From assembly GCA_012842275.1 (NCBI GenBank), contig DUSK01000001.1:1-41356 (forward strand): a stretch of 41,356 nucleotides of DNA, in the 5' to 3' direction. Below are positions 19,424 through 29,477 of the stretch, piece after piece; position 1 is the first letter of the stretch, and the number at the start of each line of letters is the position of its first letter. Made by a program: the position numbers and the translations under genes. Below the pieces are notes generated by a model. The model was not told the DNA's origin and ran no database searches. It worked only from the letters and a program-made list of their open reading frames with translations. This DNA is from Syntrophaceticus sp. GTDB lineage: Bacteria; Bacillota; DSM-12270; Thermacetogeniales; Thermacetogeniaceae.

Positions 19424-20173
19424 TTGGTGAAAAAAAATATGAAACGCTTAGATTATTATCAAAAGTTGGATAAATCGCGCTTGCCTTGCCATGTAGCAGT
19501 TATTATGGATGGGAATGGGAGGTGGGCTCAGGAGAGGAATCTTCCCAGGGCAGCGGGACACCGTACAGGTATGGAATCATTACGTACGGTGGTTAAGTTG
19601 TGTTCGCAGTTAGGTATTAAGATTCTCACTGTATATGCTTTTTCTACTGAAAACTGGAAAAGGCCCCAGGAAGAAGTTAGTGTTTTAATGGGGTTGTTGT
19701 ATGAGTATATCAAAAAAGAATTGGATGAACTGAATAAGGAGCAGGTGCAGATCAGAGTTATCGGCAGGCTTAAGGAACTGCCTGAAAAAGCTCAGCAGGA
19801 AATAAAGCGGGCAGTAGAGTTGACAGCTAATAATAGCAAGTTGATCTTTAATATTGCTTTAAATTACGGTGGAAGAGCTGAGATTGTGGATGCTGCTCGC
19901 AAGCTTGCCAGTTTGGCTGTTGAAGGCAAAATTAAACCTGAGGATATAACAGAAGAAGTGGTGCAACAATATTTATATACAGCTGAACTGCCGGACCCGG
20001 ATCTGTTAATCAGACCTGCAGGAGAAAAGCGGATTAGCAATTTTTTATTATGGCAGATTGCCTACACAGAGTTTTACTTTACCAAAGTTTACTGGCCGGA
20101 TTTCAGGGAGGAAGAATTTCTTAAAGCTATAGATGCATATCTGAAAAGAAAACGTCGTTTTGGAGGGCTCTAG
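19424..20173 (+). CDS. uppS: Undecaprenyl diphosphate synthase (isoprenyl transferase)
   Basis: CHVAVIMDGNGRWAQERNLPRAAGHRTG...LLIRPAGEKRISNFLLWQIAYTEFYF. Confidence 0.97.
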   Translation: MVKKNMKRLDYYQKLDKSRLPCHVAVIMDGNGRWAQERNLPRAAGHRTGMESLRTVVKLCSQLGIKILTVYAFSTENWKRPQEEVSVLMGLLYEYIKKELDELNKEQVQIRVIGRLKELPEKAQQEIKRAVELTANNSKLIFNIALNYGGRAEIVDAARKLASLAVEGKIKPEDITEEVVQQYLYTAELPDPDLLIRPAGEKRISNFLLWQIAYTEFYFTKVYWPDFREEEFLKAIDAYLKRKRRFGGL

Positions 20174-20177
20174 TAAT

Positions 20178-20981
20178 TTGCTAAAAGATAGAGTATTAAG
20201 TGCTTTAATCGGTATACCTGTTTTACTTTTCTTAATATATACAGGAGGTATACCTCTACTTATTTTTGTGATTATTTTAGCATTATTAGCTTTATTTGAA
20301 CTCTACCGCCTCCTTATTGAGATGAATATCCGTATACATCTACTGTTGTTGTATGGGAGTGCTTTAATATTTCCCATAATTGCTTTTATTGCACCAGCTG
20401 AAAATGCGGAGAGTTTGTTATTTGCAGGGTTGATCGTTTATTTACTGATGCACCTGCTTCTGTTGGTATTGTCTTTTCCTGAATATGGGTTGGGTAATAT
20501 AGGGGCATCCTATTTGGGGAGTTGCTATATAAGTGTATTGTTTAGTTTTCTTATCCTGATCAGAAAAATCGAACCATATGGTTTTCATATACTTTTGCTG
20601 GTGTTCGTATTAACCTGGGTCTGTGATATAGGAGCATATTTTATCGGCACTCGCTTTGGACGCAGAGCTTTGTGCCCCACAGTGAGCCCAAAGAAAACCG
20701 TTGAGGGGGCATTGGGGGGGCTGCTGTCGTGCCTAGTTGTGGCTTATCTATTTCATCTGTTCTTTCCCGTATTATCTGGGAAGGTGATTTTGTTATTGGG
20801 TTTTACGATCGGATTGGTGGTTCAACTAGGTGACCTTGTAGAGTCAGCTATAAAAAGAATAGCTGGGGTTAAGGATTCAGGTTATTTAATACCAGGGCAC
20901 GGTGGGATTCTTGATCGCTTTGACAGCATTCTTTTTAGCGCTCCGGCTGCATACTTTTTCATTAAACTGATAATGTTATAA
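20178..20981 (+). CDS. cdsA: Phosphatidate cytidylyltransferase
   Basis: C-terminal CdsA signature SAIKRIAGVKDSGYLIPGHGGILDRFDSILFSAP; probable TTG start at 20178 (ORF track starts at 20160). Confidence 0.95.
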   Translation: MLKDRVLSALIGIPVLLFLIYTGGIPLLIFVIILALLALFELYRLLIEMNIRIHLLLLYGSALIFPIIAFIAPAENAESLLFAGLIVYLLMHLLLLVLSFPEYGLGNIGASYLGSCYISVLFSFLILIRKIEPYGFHILLLVFVLTWVCDIGAYFIGTRFGRRALCPTVSPKKTVEGALGGLLSCLVVAYLFHLFFPVLSGKVILLLGFTIGLVVQLGDLVESAIKRIAGVKDSGYLIPGHGGILDRFDSILFSAPAAYFFIKLIML

Positions 20982-21006
20982 ACTATTATTAAAAGGAAGT
21001 GGAAAT

Positions 21007-22107
21007 TTGTCGCCATCGTTAGAAAAGGTAGTTATGTTTTTTTTGAAAACATTAACTGTACTTTTACTGGGTGCAGGTATATATTTTTTTGTGAGGGATT
21101 TTTGGCCACTGCTGGCTGATATGCTGGCCAATGGCCTAAAAATTCTGATCCCCTTTTTTATTGCTTATCTGATTGCTGTTATCCTCAATCCCTTCATCAG
21201 ATTATTTGAGAAAAAATTGCGTTTTCCCAGATCCCTGGGCACACTCTTTTCAATGATCATTTTATTGTTTATCATCGGCGGTATTTTCTATGTGCTCATC
21301 TCCAAACTGATCCAGGAGTTGGTGGATCTATCCATATATTTAACCAATTATTCCCGTGATTTGAATGAGTTGACCATCCAGATGGGTCTGGAGGAACTGC
21401 AGTATTATTTGGAAAAGTTGAATATACCACCAAATATTATTCAAGAAGCAGGGAAAGAGTTATGGGGGAGCCTGGATGTTATCAAGAATATAGTTTCCGG
21501 ATTTCTAACTCATTTCTTTAATTTTATCGCTGTTCTGCCCCAGTATTTTGTTCTGCTGGTGCTGACCCTTATTATCAGTTTCTTTTTTGCCCGCGACTAT
21601 GATTTGATAAAAAACAATGCCTCTCTGTTTTTTCGGAGATGGAGTTCTGAAAAGTGGAGCAATGGCTTGCAAAGGGTAAGCAGGTGTCTACAGCGGGCAT
21701 TACACGGCTATATTAAGGCAATTATAATACTTATTTCTATCACCGGCTTTTTGTCTTTGATCGGGCTATCTATTTTTGGTGTAAGATATGCTTACGTACT
21801 GGCTTTGGTAGTAGCACTTTTGGATCTGCTTCCAGTTGTCGGGCCAGGTACAGTCTATGTACCCTGGGGTGTCATGATGCTGATCACCGGTGATGTGAAG
21901 TTCGGGATCGGACTCCTGATTTTATATGGTATAATTGTTGTGGTCAGACAGATCTTGGAACCCAAACTGGTGGGAGAAAACATAGGCCTGCACCCTTTGA
22001 CTACACTGGTTTCACTTTATCTGGGTTACAGGTTATTGGGTTTTTGGGGATTTATTATCGGTCCTGCAGTTGTAATTATTTATAAGGCATTTGTAAAAAA
22101 TGATTAA
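21007..22107 (+). CDS. AI-2E/PerM-family membrane protein, YtvI-like (sporulation integral membrane protein)
   Basis: Multi-TM, PerM-type motifs ALVVALLDLLPVVGPGTVYVPWGVMMLITGDVKFGIGLLILYGIIVVVRQILEPKLVGENIGLHPLTTLVSLYLGYRLLGFWGFIIGP; TTG start. Confidence 0.85.
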   Translation: MSPSLEKVVMFFLKTLTVLLLGAGIYFFVRDFWPLLADMLANGLKILIPFFIAYLIAVILNPFIRLFEKKLRFPRSLGTLFSMIILLFIIGGIFYVLISKLIQELVDLSIYLTNYSRDLNELTIQMGLEELQYYLEKLNIPPNIIQEAGKELWGSLDVIKNIVSGFLTHFFNFIAVLPQYFVLLVLTLIISFFFARDYDLIKNNASLFFRRWSSEKWSNGLQRVSRCLQRALHGYIKAIIILISITGFLSLIGLSIFGVRYAYVLALVVALLDLLPVVGPGTVYVPWGVMMLITGDVKFGIGLLILYGIIVVVRQILEPKLVGENIGLHPLTTLVSLYLGYRLLGFWGFIIGPAVVIIYKAFVKND

Positions 22108-22118
22108 AGGGTGTAATT

Positions 22119-23279
22119 ATGAAAAAAAATATAGTAATACTCGGATCTACTGGGTCGATCGGCAGGCAGGCCCTGGAAGTTATTGAATGGCACAGCTCTC
22201 ATTTAAATGTGTTGGGGCTTGCAGCCCGGAACAATATCGATCTACTAGAAAAACAAGTGAGGGCCTTTGGTGTTCCCTATGTGGCTGTACAGGATACAAC
22301 TGCAGCCAAACAGCTTGCTCAGCGGTTAAAGGATGAGCAAACCCTCTGTTTGTCAGGGGATGAAGGATTATTGGAGCTTGTCCGTCATCCTGATGCTGAT
22401 TTAATACTGGTTGCTGTGAATGGTCTTGCTGGATTGCTTCCTACTCTGGAGGCAATTTCTTATAACAAAAAAATTGCCCTGGCCAATAAAGAAACACTTG
22501 TTGCCGGCGGAGCTCTGGTTATGGAAGCAGCAAAGGCAAAAGGGGTACAGATCATACCGGTAGATAGTGAACATTCTGCTATTTTTCAGTGTTTAGAGAA
22601 AGTGTCAGATGTGGAGCGTTTAATACTAACCGGTTCGGGTGGCCCTTTCCGGAAATTTCAGTATGAAGATTTGAAAAAGGTTACTCCGGAGATGGCCTTG
22701 CGTCACCCTACCTGGCAGATGGGTGAAAAAATAACAGTTGATTCAGCTACTTTGATGAATAAGGGTTTAGAGATAATCGAAGCCAGGTGGTTATTTGGGA
22801 TTGATTATGACCAGATCGAGGTTGTGATTCACCCTCAGAGCATTATTCACAGCCTGGTTGCCTACAAGGATGGTTCTGTTCTTGCTCAGTTGGGATATCC
22901 TGACATGCGGTTGCCCATTCAATATGCTTTTTTTTATCCGGAACGGAAAAGTAACAGCTTGAAGATAATAGATTTAGTAAAGGTAGGAGCACTGACCTTT
23001 GAGCCCCCTGATACAGCTCGTTTTCCCTGTTTGCGATTAGCCAGAGAAGCTGGTAAAATCGGAGGGACAATGACCACTGTTCTAAATGCTGCTAATGAAA
23101 TGGCTGTCTATGCTTTTCTGAGAGGTATGATTTCTTTTACAGCCATAGCCGAGATAGTGCAAGAGGTGATGAGTTTCCATGATCCCAACACAGGAAAGGT
23201 GGAACTGGAGGAGATCCTGGAGGCCGACAGCTGGGCTAGAGACTGTGCCAGCCGATTGATTCAAGAAAAAGAATCTTAA
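22119..23279 (+). CDS. dxr: 1-deoxy-D-xylulose-5-phosphate reductoisomerase
   Basis: KNIVILGSTGSIGRQALEVI, PVDSEHSAIFQCL, LTGSGGPFR, GLEIIEARWLF. Confidence 0.98.
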   Translation: MKKNIVILGSTGSIGRQALEVIEWHSSHLNVLGLAARNNIDLLEKQVRAFGVPYVAVQDTTAAKQLAQRLKDEQTLCLSGDEGLLELVRHPDADLILVAVNGLAGLLPTLEAISYNKKIALANKETLVAGGALVMEAAKAKGVQIIPVDSEHSAIFQCLEKVSDVERLILTGSGGPFRKFQYEDLKKVTPEMALRHPTWQMGEKITVDSATLMNKGLEIIEARWLFGIDYDQIEVVIHPQSIIHSLVAYKDGSVLAQLGYPDMRLPIQYAFFYPERKSNSLKIIDLVKVGALTFEPPDTARFPCLRLAREAGKIGGTMTTVLNAANEMAVYAFLRGMISFTAIAEIVQEVMSFHDPNTGKVELEEILEADSWARDCASRLIQEKES

Positions 23280-23295
23280 AAACAGGAGGGAAAAA

Positions 23296-24333
23296 GTGGT
23301 TATTCCTATAGCGGTCCTGGTATTAGGGTTTTTAATATTTGTTCATGAACTGGGTCATTTTATGGTTGCTAAAATAGTAGGCATCCAGGTGGATGAGTTC
23401 AGTATAGGATTCGGTCCCAAACTGTTTGGTTACCAAAAAAAGAAAGATACAACTCTTTATACAATAAGACTTTTACCTTTAGGCGGTTATGTAAAAATGG
23501 CCGGAGAAAATCCTGAGGATGAGGAGTCTGTAAACGGTTTTAATACTAAGCCTTTAAAACACCGTTTTGCTGTTATTTCCGCCGGATCTATTATGAATTT
23601 TCTGGTGGCCATACTGCTTATAGTTATTACTTACGGAGTCATAGGTATACCTATCGCTTCCAATTCCAATATAATAGGGGAAGTTATACAAGGATCTCCG
23701 GCGATGGCAGCGGGTTTGCAAAGCGGAGATAGGATTATCTCTATTAATGATGTGCCAACGAAAAACTGGGAGGATGTTTCTGGTAACATCAGGAAAAATG
23801 GAGGGCAGGAGCTAAAACTGATTGTGGAGCGCAATAACCAGAGACATTCATTTCTTATCAAACCAAAGTATGATCCTGAATATAAAATTTATCAGATCGG
23901 TATCACTCAGTCGATCATCTGGCAAAGACAGGGTTTCTTCCAAGCGATTCAGCTAGGTTTGAACCAATCTGTTCAGTTTGCTAGATTGGTTTTTGAAAGT
24001 ATTGGTGGGTTGATAGCTGGTAAGTACTCTACAAATGATGTGGCTGGCCCTGTAGGGATCACAGTGGCCATTGGTGAAGCAGCTAAGGGTGGTGCGGGCT
24101 ACTTAATGATCTTTGCTGCAGTATTGGGAATAAATCTGGCAATAATCAATTTGCTGCCTATTCCCGCCTTGGATGGAAGCAAACTGATCTTTTTAACTAT
24201 TGAAGGGCTGCGGGGAAAACCTGTTGATCCTGAAAAGGAGAATTTTATCCACCTGATCGGTTTTGCTCTGCTGATGGTGCTCTTTCTTCTCATCACCTAT
24301 AATGATATAGCTCGTATCATTAATGGGGGTTAG
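23296..24333 (+). CDS. rseP: Site-2 intramembrane metalloprotease RseP/RasP
   Basis: HELGH zinc motif, PDZ domain, NLLPIPALDG motif. Confidence 0.97.
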   Translation: MVIPIAVLVLGFLIFVHELGHFMVAKIVGIQVDEFSIGFGPKLFGYQKKKDTTLYTIRLLPLGGYVKMAGENPEDEESVNGFNTKPLKHRFAVISAGSIMNFLVAILLIVITYGVIGIPIASNSNIIGEVIQGSPAMAAGLQSGDRIISINDVPTKNWEDVSGNIRKNGGQELKLIVERNNQRHSFLIKPKYDPEYKIYQIGITQSIIWQRQGFFQAIQLGLNQSVQFARLVFESIGGLIAGKYSTNDVAGPVGITVAIGEAAKGGAGYLMIFAAVLGINLAIINLLPIPALDGSKLIFLTIEGLRGKPVDPEKENFIHLIGFALLMVLFLLITYNDIARIINGG

Positions 24334-24338
24334 CATTA

Positions 24339-25421
24339 ATGCCTATTACGAGACGCAAAACAAGACAGGTAAAAGTGGGTAATGTTCTTGTAGGTGGTGG
24401 AGCACCTATCTCAGTACAAACAATGACCAAAACCGATACCCGTGATACAGCGGCAACCATCAGCCAGATCAAGGAACTGGAGAAATTGGGCTGTGATATT
24501 ATCAGGGTGGCTGTTCCCGATCAGGAGGCTGCCAATTCATTAAGAGAAATAAAAAAAAATATATCTATTCCTCTGGTAGCAGATATACACTTTGATTATC
24601 GATTGGCACTTATGGCCTTAGAAAGCGGTGTGGATGCACTGCGCATCAACCCCGGCAATATAGGTGGGGCTGACCGGGTCCGCACTCTTACTAGAGCTGC
24701 TGCTGAAAGAGGTGTTCCCATTAGGATCGGAGTGAATTTGGGCTCTCTTGATAAGGAGATTGCTGCTGAGTACGGCAGAACTGCCCAGGCTTTGGTGATC
24801 AGTGCGCTGCAGCATGCGGCTCTGTTAGAGAAAGAGAATTTTTATGATATTGTTATTTCTGTTAAAGCAGCATCAGTTCCCATGACTATTGAGGCATACC
24901 GCATGCTGTCAGAAAAAGTGGATTACCCTTTACACCTGGGAGTGACCGAGGCAGGGGGGCCTTGGGTGGGAACGATTAAATCAGCCATCGGTATTGGAAG
25001 CCTTTTGGTGGATGGAATCGGTGATACCATTCGGGTATCTTTAACAGGGCCTCCTCATGAAGAGGTTAAAGTGGGAAAACAGATCCTTAAATCCTTGGGC
25101 CTCAGATCCGGTGGTATTGATCTGATTTCATGCCCTACCTGTGGGCGTTGTCAGATCGATCTTTTTAAGATTTTAAATGAAGTGGAAAATAAACTAGCAG
25201 TTGTTGATGAAGATCTGAAAGTTGCTGTAATGGGCTGTGTGGTCAATGGGCCCGGGGAGGCAAAGGATGCTGATGTAGGGATTGCTGGGGGCAAGGGATG
25301 TGGTATCCTCTTTAAAAAAGGGAAGCTTGTTGGCAAGGTTCCCGAAGGGGAACTTGTGGAAAGCCTTCTAGCAGAGATTTATCAAATACTGGAGGAAAGG
25401 AAGCAAAATAAATGCGAGTAA
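24339..25421 (+). CDS. ispG: 4-hydroxy-3-methylbut-2-en-1-yl diphosphate synthase (flavodoxin)
   Basis: GcpE signatures [57 protein letters not shown]. Confidence 0.98.
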   Translation: MPITRRKTRQVKVGNVLVGGGAPISVQTMTKTDTRDTAATISQIKELEKLGCDIIRVAVPDQEAANSLREIKKNISIPLVADIHFDYRLALMALESGVDALRINPGNIGGADRVRTLTRAAAERGVPIRIGVNLGSLDKEIAAEYGRTAQALVISALQHAALLEKENFYDIVISVKAASVPMTIEAYRMLSEKVDYPLHLGVTEAGGPWVGTIKSAIGIGSLLVDGIGDTIRVSLTGPPHEEVKVGKQILKSLGLRSGGIDLISCPTCGRCQIDLFKILNEVENKLAVVDEDLKVAVMGCVVNGPGEAKDADVGIAGGKGCGILFKKGKLVGKVPEGELVESLLAEIYQILEERKQNKCE

Positions 25422-27130
25422 CACAAATGCTTATTCCTACCTTGAGGGAGGTTCCGGCAGAAGCGGATACAATCAGCCACCAACTGCTTTTGCGCGCAGG
25501 AATGGTAAGAAAAGTGGCAGCAGGTATTTATACCCTTCTCCCTTTAGGTAACAGGGTAGTACGCAAAATTGAAGAGATTGTCAGAGAAGAAATGGATCGC
25601 GCAGGTGGAGTAGAGTTGCTGCTCCCCATTGTTCAACCAGCAGAACTGTGGCACCAAACAGGAAGGTGGGATGTTTATGGTCCGGAGATGTTTCGTTTGA
25701 AAGACCGCCATGGTCGGGATTTCTGTCTCGGACCCACCCATGAGGAACTGATTACCTATTTATTCAGCCAGGAGGTAAAATCTTACCGCCAACTGCCACT
25801 GCTTCTCTATCAGATTAATAATAAATATCGTGATGAAAGACGCCCGCGTTTTGGTTTGATGCGGGGGCGTGAATTTATTATGAAGGACCTCTACTCCTTT
25901 GATAAAGATGAAGATGGTTTGGCTGTGAGCTATCAGAAGATGTATGATGCTTACAGCAGGGTATTCAGCAGGTGTGGGCTGCGTTTTCGGGCGGTGGAAG
26001 CAGATGCAGGTGCTATCGGTGGGGATCATTCCCATGAGTTCATGGTGATTGCAGATACAGGTGAAGCAGAGTTAACATACTGTCCGGTGTGTGATTATGC
26101 CTCAAATGTGGAAAAAACACCATGTCATTATCAAGCTTCAGAAGAAAAAGAAGAGGCAGGTATACTGCAGTTGGTGGCCACCCCAGGAGCCAGGACAGTT
26201 GAGGATGTGGCATCTTATCTAAAACTTGATCCTACTAAAGTTTTAAAATCCCTTTTTTATAAGGTGGACGGGAAATTAATTGTTGTCTTGGTGCGGGGAG
26301 ACCGCCTGGTCAATGAGGTTAAGGTTCTCAATTATTTGAATGCCACTCATCTGGAAATAGCTGATGAGAGGGAAATGGATGAGTTAGGGATTCCTATGGG
26401 GTTTGCAGGACCTGTTGGTCTGCGTGAGCGAACAGCTGTTACAATTCTCGGGGATTTGGAAACCAAGGATTTATACAATGCTGTTGCCGGAGCGAATCAA
26501 AAGGAATATCATTATATCAATGTCAACCCCGGCCGGGACTATCAGGTGGATTATTACGGTGACTTCAGGGTGGCAGTTGAGGGAGATCCATGCCCACACT
26601 GTGGGACCGGTTTAAAAGTACAGCGCGGTATTGAAGTGGGGCATATCTTTAAATTGAGGACCAAATACAGTGAAGCCATGGGAGCGACAATACTTGACGA
26701 ACAGGGTAAAGAAAGACCTGTTATTATGGGCTGCTATGGAATTGGTGTCACCAGAACCATGGCTGCGGCAGTAGAACAGAGTCATGACCAGGATGGTATT
26801 ATATGGCCGGTCAGCATTGCTCCTTTTGAAGTGGTCCTTATGGCTGTCAATCAACGTGACCCTCAATTAGCGGGATATGCAGAAGAGTTATACCATCATT
26901 TTGTGGGAGCAGGGATCGATGTGTTGTTTGATGACCGGAATGAAAGACCTGGTGTGAAATTCAAAGACGCAGATTTGATAGGATATCCGGCAAGGGTTGT
27001 CATCGGTAAAAAAATGCTTTCCGATGGATTAGTTGAGATCAAATGGCGCTCTTCTGGAGAAATCACTTATAAAAAGATGGATGAAGTTGCAGCTTACCTC
27101 CAAGAAACGCTGTCTTCAATGAAAAGTTAA
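25412..27130 (+). CDS. proS: Prolyl-tRNA synthetase (bacterial type with editing insertion)
   Basis: [65 protein letters not shown]. Confidence 0.98.
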   Translation: MRVTQMLIPTLREVPAEADTISHQLLLRAGMVRKVAAGIYTLLPLGNRVVRKIEEIVREEMDRAGGVELLLPIVQPAELWHQTGRWDVYGPEMFRLKDRHGRDFCLGPTHEELITYLFSQEVKSYRQLPLLLYQINNKYRDERRPRFGLMRGREFIMKDLYSFDKDEDGLAVSYQKMYDAYSRVFSRCGLRFRAVEADAGAIGGDHSHEFMVIADTGEAELTYCPVCDYASNVEKTPCHYQASEEKEEAGILQLVATPGARTVEDVASYLKLDPTKVLKSLFYKVDGKLIVVLVRGDRLVNEVKVLNYLNATHLEIADEREMDELGIPMGFAGPVGLRERTAVTILGDLETKDLYNAVAGANQKEYHYINVNPGRDYQVDYYGDFRVAVEGDPCPHCGTGLKVQRGIEVGHIFKLRTKYSEAMGATILDEQGKERPVIMGCYGIGVTRTMAAAVEQSHDQDGIIWPVSIAPFEVVLMAVNQRDPQLAGYAEELYHHFVGAGIDVLFDDRNERPGVKFKDADLIGYPARVVIGKKMLSDGLVEIKWRSSGEITYKKMDEVAAYLQETLSSMKS

Positions 27131-27147
27131 CATTATAGCTAAATCTA

Positions 27148-27176
27148 TTGCAGGAAATAGCGGGTTTTGTTATAAT
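27148..27176 (+). promoter_or_regulatory. Candidate sigma-A promoter for rimP-nusA-infB operon
   Basis: TTGCAG (27148-27153), 17-bp spacer, TATAAT (27171-27176). Confidence 0.75.
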
Positions 27177-27238
27177 AATAAGCGGTGTGTAAGGATGCAG
27201 GGCTGCTTGAAATTGCTTATCTGTACAGGAGGGTTAGT

Positions 27239-27269
27239 AAGAGTGGGTATTTGCCCACTCTTTCATATT
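27239..27269 (+). terminator. Terminator-like hairpin in the rimP-nusA leader (weak/interrupted U-tract)
   Basis: Perfect 9-bp stem AAGAGTGGG (27239-27247) / CCCACTCTT (27254-27262), 6-nt loop, followed by TCATATT. Confidence 0.7.
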
Positions 27270-27304
27270 ATACCAGATGACCATCAGCTGAGAATGGAGG
27301 TAAT

Positions 27305-27766
27305 TTGTTGAAAGGACAGTCTGTTAAAGACAGGGTTGAAGAGTTGATTACCCCCTTTATCTTACAAGAAGGGCTGGAATTGGTTGATGTGGAATATCAA
27401 AAGGATGGTCCTAACTGGTTTCTACGCATTTTTATAGATAAGCCTGGTGGAGTTAAACTGGATGACTGTGAAAAGATCAGCAATCTTGTCAGCTCTGTTC
27501 TGGATAGGGCTGATATAATTCCACAAAAATATTATTTAGAAGTTTCTTCACCAGGGGTAGAACGACCCTTGAAAAAACCGAAGGATTTTGAGCGTTTTCG
27601 TGGCTCAAACATAATTGTACGCACTAAGTCCAAGATACAGGGAAGCAGAAACTTTCAAGGTGTTTTGGCTGGTTATGAAGATGACCAAGTGGTTTTAGAA
27701 ACTGCAGATGGTTTGATTAAGATTCCTTTTCATTTAATTGGAAAAGCAAAATTAAAGGTTTTTTAA
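27305..27766 (+). CDS. rimP: Ribosome maturation factor RimP
   Basis: LELVDVEYQKDGPNWFLRIFIDKPGGVKLDDCEKIS, YYLEVSSPGVERPLKKPKDFERF; TTG start after ggagg. Confidence 0.97.
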   Translation: MLKGQSVKDRVEELITPFILQEGLELVDVEYQKDGPNWFLRIFIDKPGGVKLDDCEKISNLVSSVLDRADIIPQKYYLEVSSPGVERPLKKPKDFERFRGSNIIVRTKSKIQGSRNFQGVLAGYEDDQVVLETADGLIKIPFHLIGKAKLKVF

Positions 27767-27790
27767 ACTATTGTGGGGAGGTGAGTAGAA

Positions 27791-28831
27791 ATGAATCTTG
27801 AATTGATCAATGCTCTAAAGGATATTGAAAAGGAAAAAGGTATTAGCAGTGATGTATTGCTGGGTGCAATTGAACATGCTTTACATACAGCCTACAAAAA
27901 GAATTTTGGTTCAGCACAGAACTCCCGCATCGAGATTGACAAGGAAACAGGGGAGATTAGGGTTTATTCAAGAAAAACAGTTGTTGCTAACGTATCTGAT
28001 TCCAACACAGAGATATCATTGGAAGAGGCAGTAAAGGTAGAACCTGAAGCCAAAGAGGGGGAAGTAATAGAGATCGAAGTTACACCCCGTGATTTTGGTC
28101 GCATTGCTGCACAAGCTGCAAAACAGGTTGTTGTCCAGCAGATCAGAGAGGCTGAAAGAGGCCTTATCTATGAAGAGTTTTCCAGCCGTGAAGGGGATAT
28201 TGTGACAGGAACTGTCAGGCGCCAGGAAGCAAAGAATGTTTTTATTGATTTGGGACGAGCTGAAGCAGTGCTTGTACCCTCTGAACAGATTCCAACTGAA
28301 AAGTATAACCGCGGTGACCGGATCAAGGCTTATATTACTGAAGTGAAAAAGACAACCAAGGGCCCTCAGATATTGGTTTCCCGGACTCATCCAGGTCTCT
28401 TAAAGAGGCTTTTTGAATTAGAAGTGCCGGAAATTTTTGAGGGAATTGTAGAAATAAAGGCTGTTGCCCGGGAGCCAGGGATGCGCTCTAAGATTGCGGT
28501 ACATTCGAGAGATGAGAATGTTGATTCTATTGGATCCTGTGTGGGGCCTAAAGGGATGCGTGTGCAGGCGGTAGTTGTTGAACTCAAGGGAGAAAAGATT
28601 GATATAGTTAAATGGAGCAGCGATCCAAAGGAGTTTATCGCCAATGCCTTGAGTCCAGCTAAGGTTGAATCAGTTGAAATCGATGAGGAAGAAAAAGCAG
28701 CCAGAGTGATTGTTCCCGATCACCAACTATCTCTTGCAATCGGTAAAGAAGGGCAAAATGCCAGACTGGCGGCTCGGTTAACCGGATGGAAAATCGATAT
28801 TAAGAGCACATCCCAGGCTGCTTCATGGTAA
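27791..28831 (+). CDS. nusA: Transcription termination/antitermination factor NusA
   Basis: NusA N-domain, S1 (GDIVTGTVRRQEAKNVFIDLGRAEAVLV) and KH domains. Confidence 0.98.
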   Translation: MNLELINALKDIEKEKGISSDVLLGAIEHALHTAYKKNFGSAQNSRIEIDKETGEIRVYSRKTVVANVSDSNTEISLEEAVKVEPEAKEGEVIEIEVTPRDFGRIAAQAAKQVVVQQIREAERGLIYEEFSSREGDIVTGTVRRQEAKNVFIDLGRAEAVLVPSEQIPTEKYNRGDRIKAYITEVKKTTKGPQILVSRTHPGLLKRLFELEVPEIFEGIVEIKAVAREPGMRSKIAVHSRDENVDSIGSCVGPKGMRVQAVVVELKGEKIDIVKWSSDPKEFIANALSPAKVESVEIDEEEKAARVIVPDHQLSLAIGKEGQNARLAARLTGWKIDIKSTSQAASW

Positions 28832-28880
28832 TAAGCTTTCTGAAAATAGTCGCTTATCGATGTTAAGAGGTGGTTCAGCA

Positions 28881-29156
28881 ATGCCCAGAATAAAAAAAAT
28901 TCCAAAGAGAATATGTGTAGGCTGCAAAGAGACCAAAGACAAGAAAGAACTGATCAGGATTGTCAGAACTCCTAATGGTGAAGTCAAAATCGACTCAACC
29001 GGGAAAATGTCAGGTAGAGGTGCTTACATCTGCTGTAATAAAGAGTGCTTACAAACCGCTCTTGCTGGCAAATATCTAGAACGTGCCTTACAGGTTGAAC
29101 TGCCCGAAGACTTGGCTGCTGCTCTGGAAAAAAAGGTATTGGGTGAAAACAATTGA
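28881..29156 (+). CDS. ylxR: YlxR family protein (RnpM-like)
   Basis: RICVGCKETKDKKELIRIVRTPNG...GRGAYIC motif; ATG 28881 preferred over ORF-track 28860. Confidence 0.94.
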   Translation: MPRIKKIPKRICVGCKETKDKKELIRIVRTPNGEVKIDSTGKMSGRGAYICCNKECLQTALAGKYLERALQVELPEDLAAALEKKVLGENN

Positions 29157-29452
29157 CACTGTTTGATCTATTGGGATTTGCCAAAAAAGCAAATAAAATG
29201 GTTTGTGGAATGTCTAATTGTCTGAATGCTGTTAAAAAGAAAAAGGCAAAAATTGTGATTATAGCTGAAGATGCAGGGGTATCTCGTAAAAAACTTATTA
29301 AGGAATGTGAATCAAATGGGGTTCCCTTCATCGAGTTTGGTACAAGGGAACAGTTTATTGATAGATTAGGGTATGATGCCTGCTATTGGGCGGTTTTCTC
29401 AGAACAGATGGCAGAAGCGATTGAGAGGGAGTTAATTAACATGAAGAGTTAG
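29153..29452 (+). CDS. ylxQ: YlxQ, L7Ae/L30e/S12e-family RNA-binding protein
   Basis: [47 protein letters not shown] start; between ylxR and infB. Confidence 0.92.
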   Translation: MTLFDLLGFAKKANKMVCGMSNCLNAVKKKKAKIVIIAEDAGVSRKKLIKECESNGVPFIEFGTREQFIDRLGYDACYWAVFSEQMAEAIERELINMKS

Positions 29453-29477
29453 GGATTCAAAAAATGGGGGTGATCGG

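Noticed and set aside
27195-27311. 38-codon ORF MQGCLKLLICTGGLVRVGICPLFHIIPDDHQLRMEVIC spanning the rimP leader hairpin and ending over the rimP start codon
   Set aside because: AAGG lies directly against the ATG with no spacer, so initiation is unlikely; composition is not convincing. Worth rechecking only if ribosome profiling shows signal.
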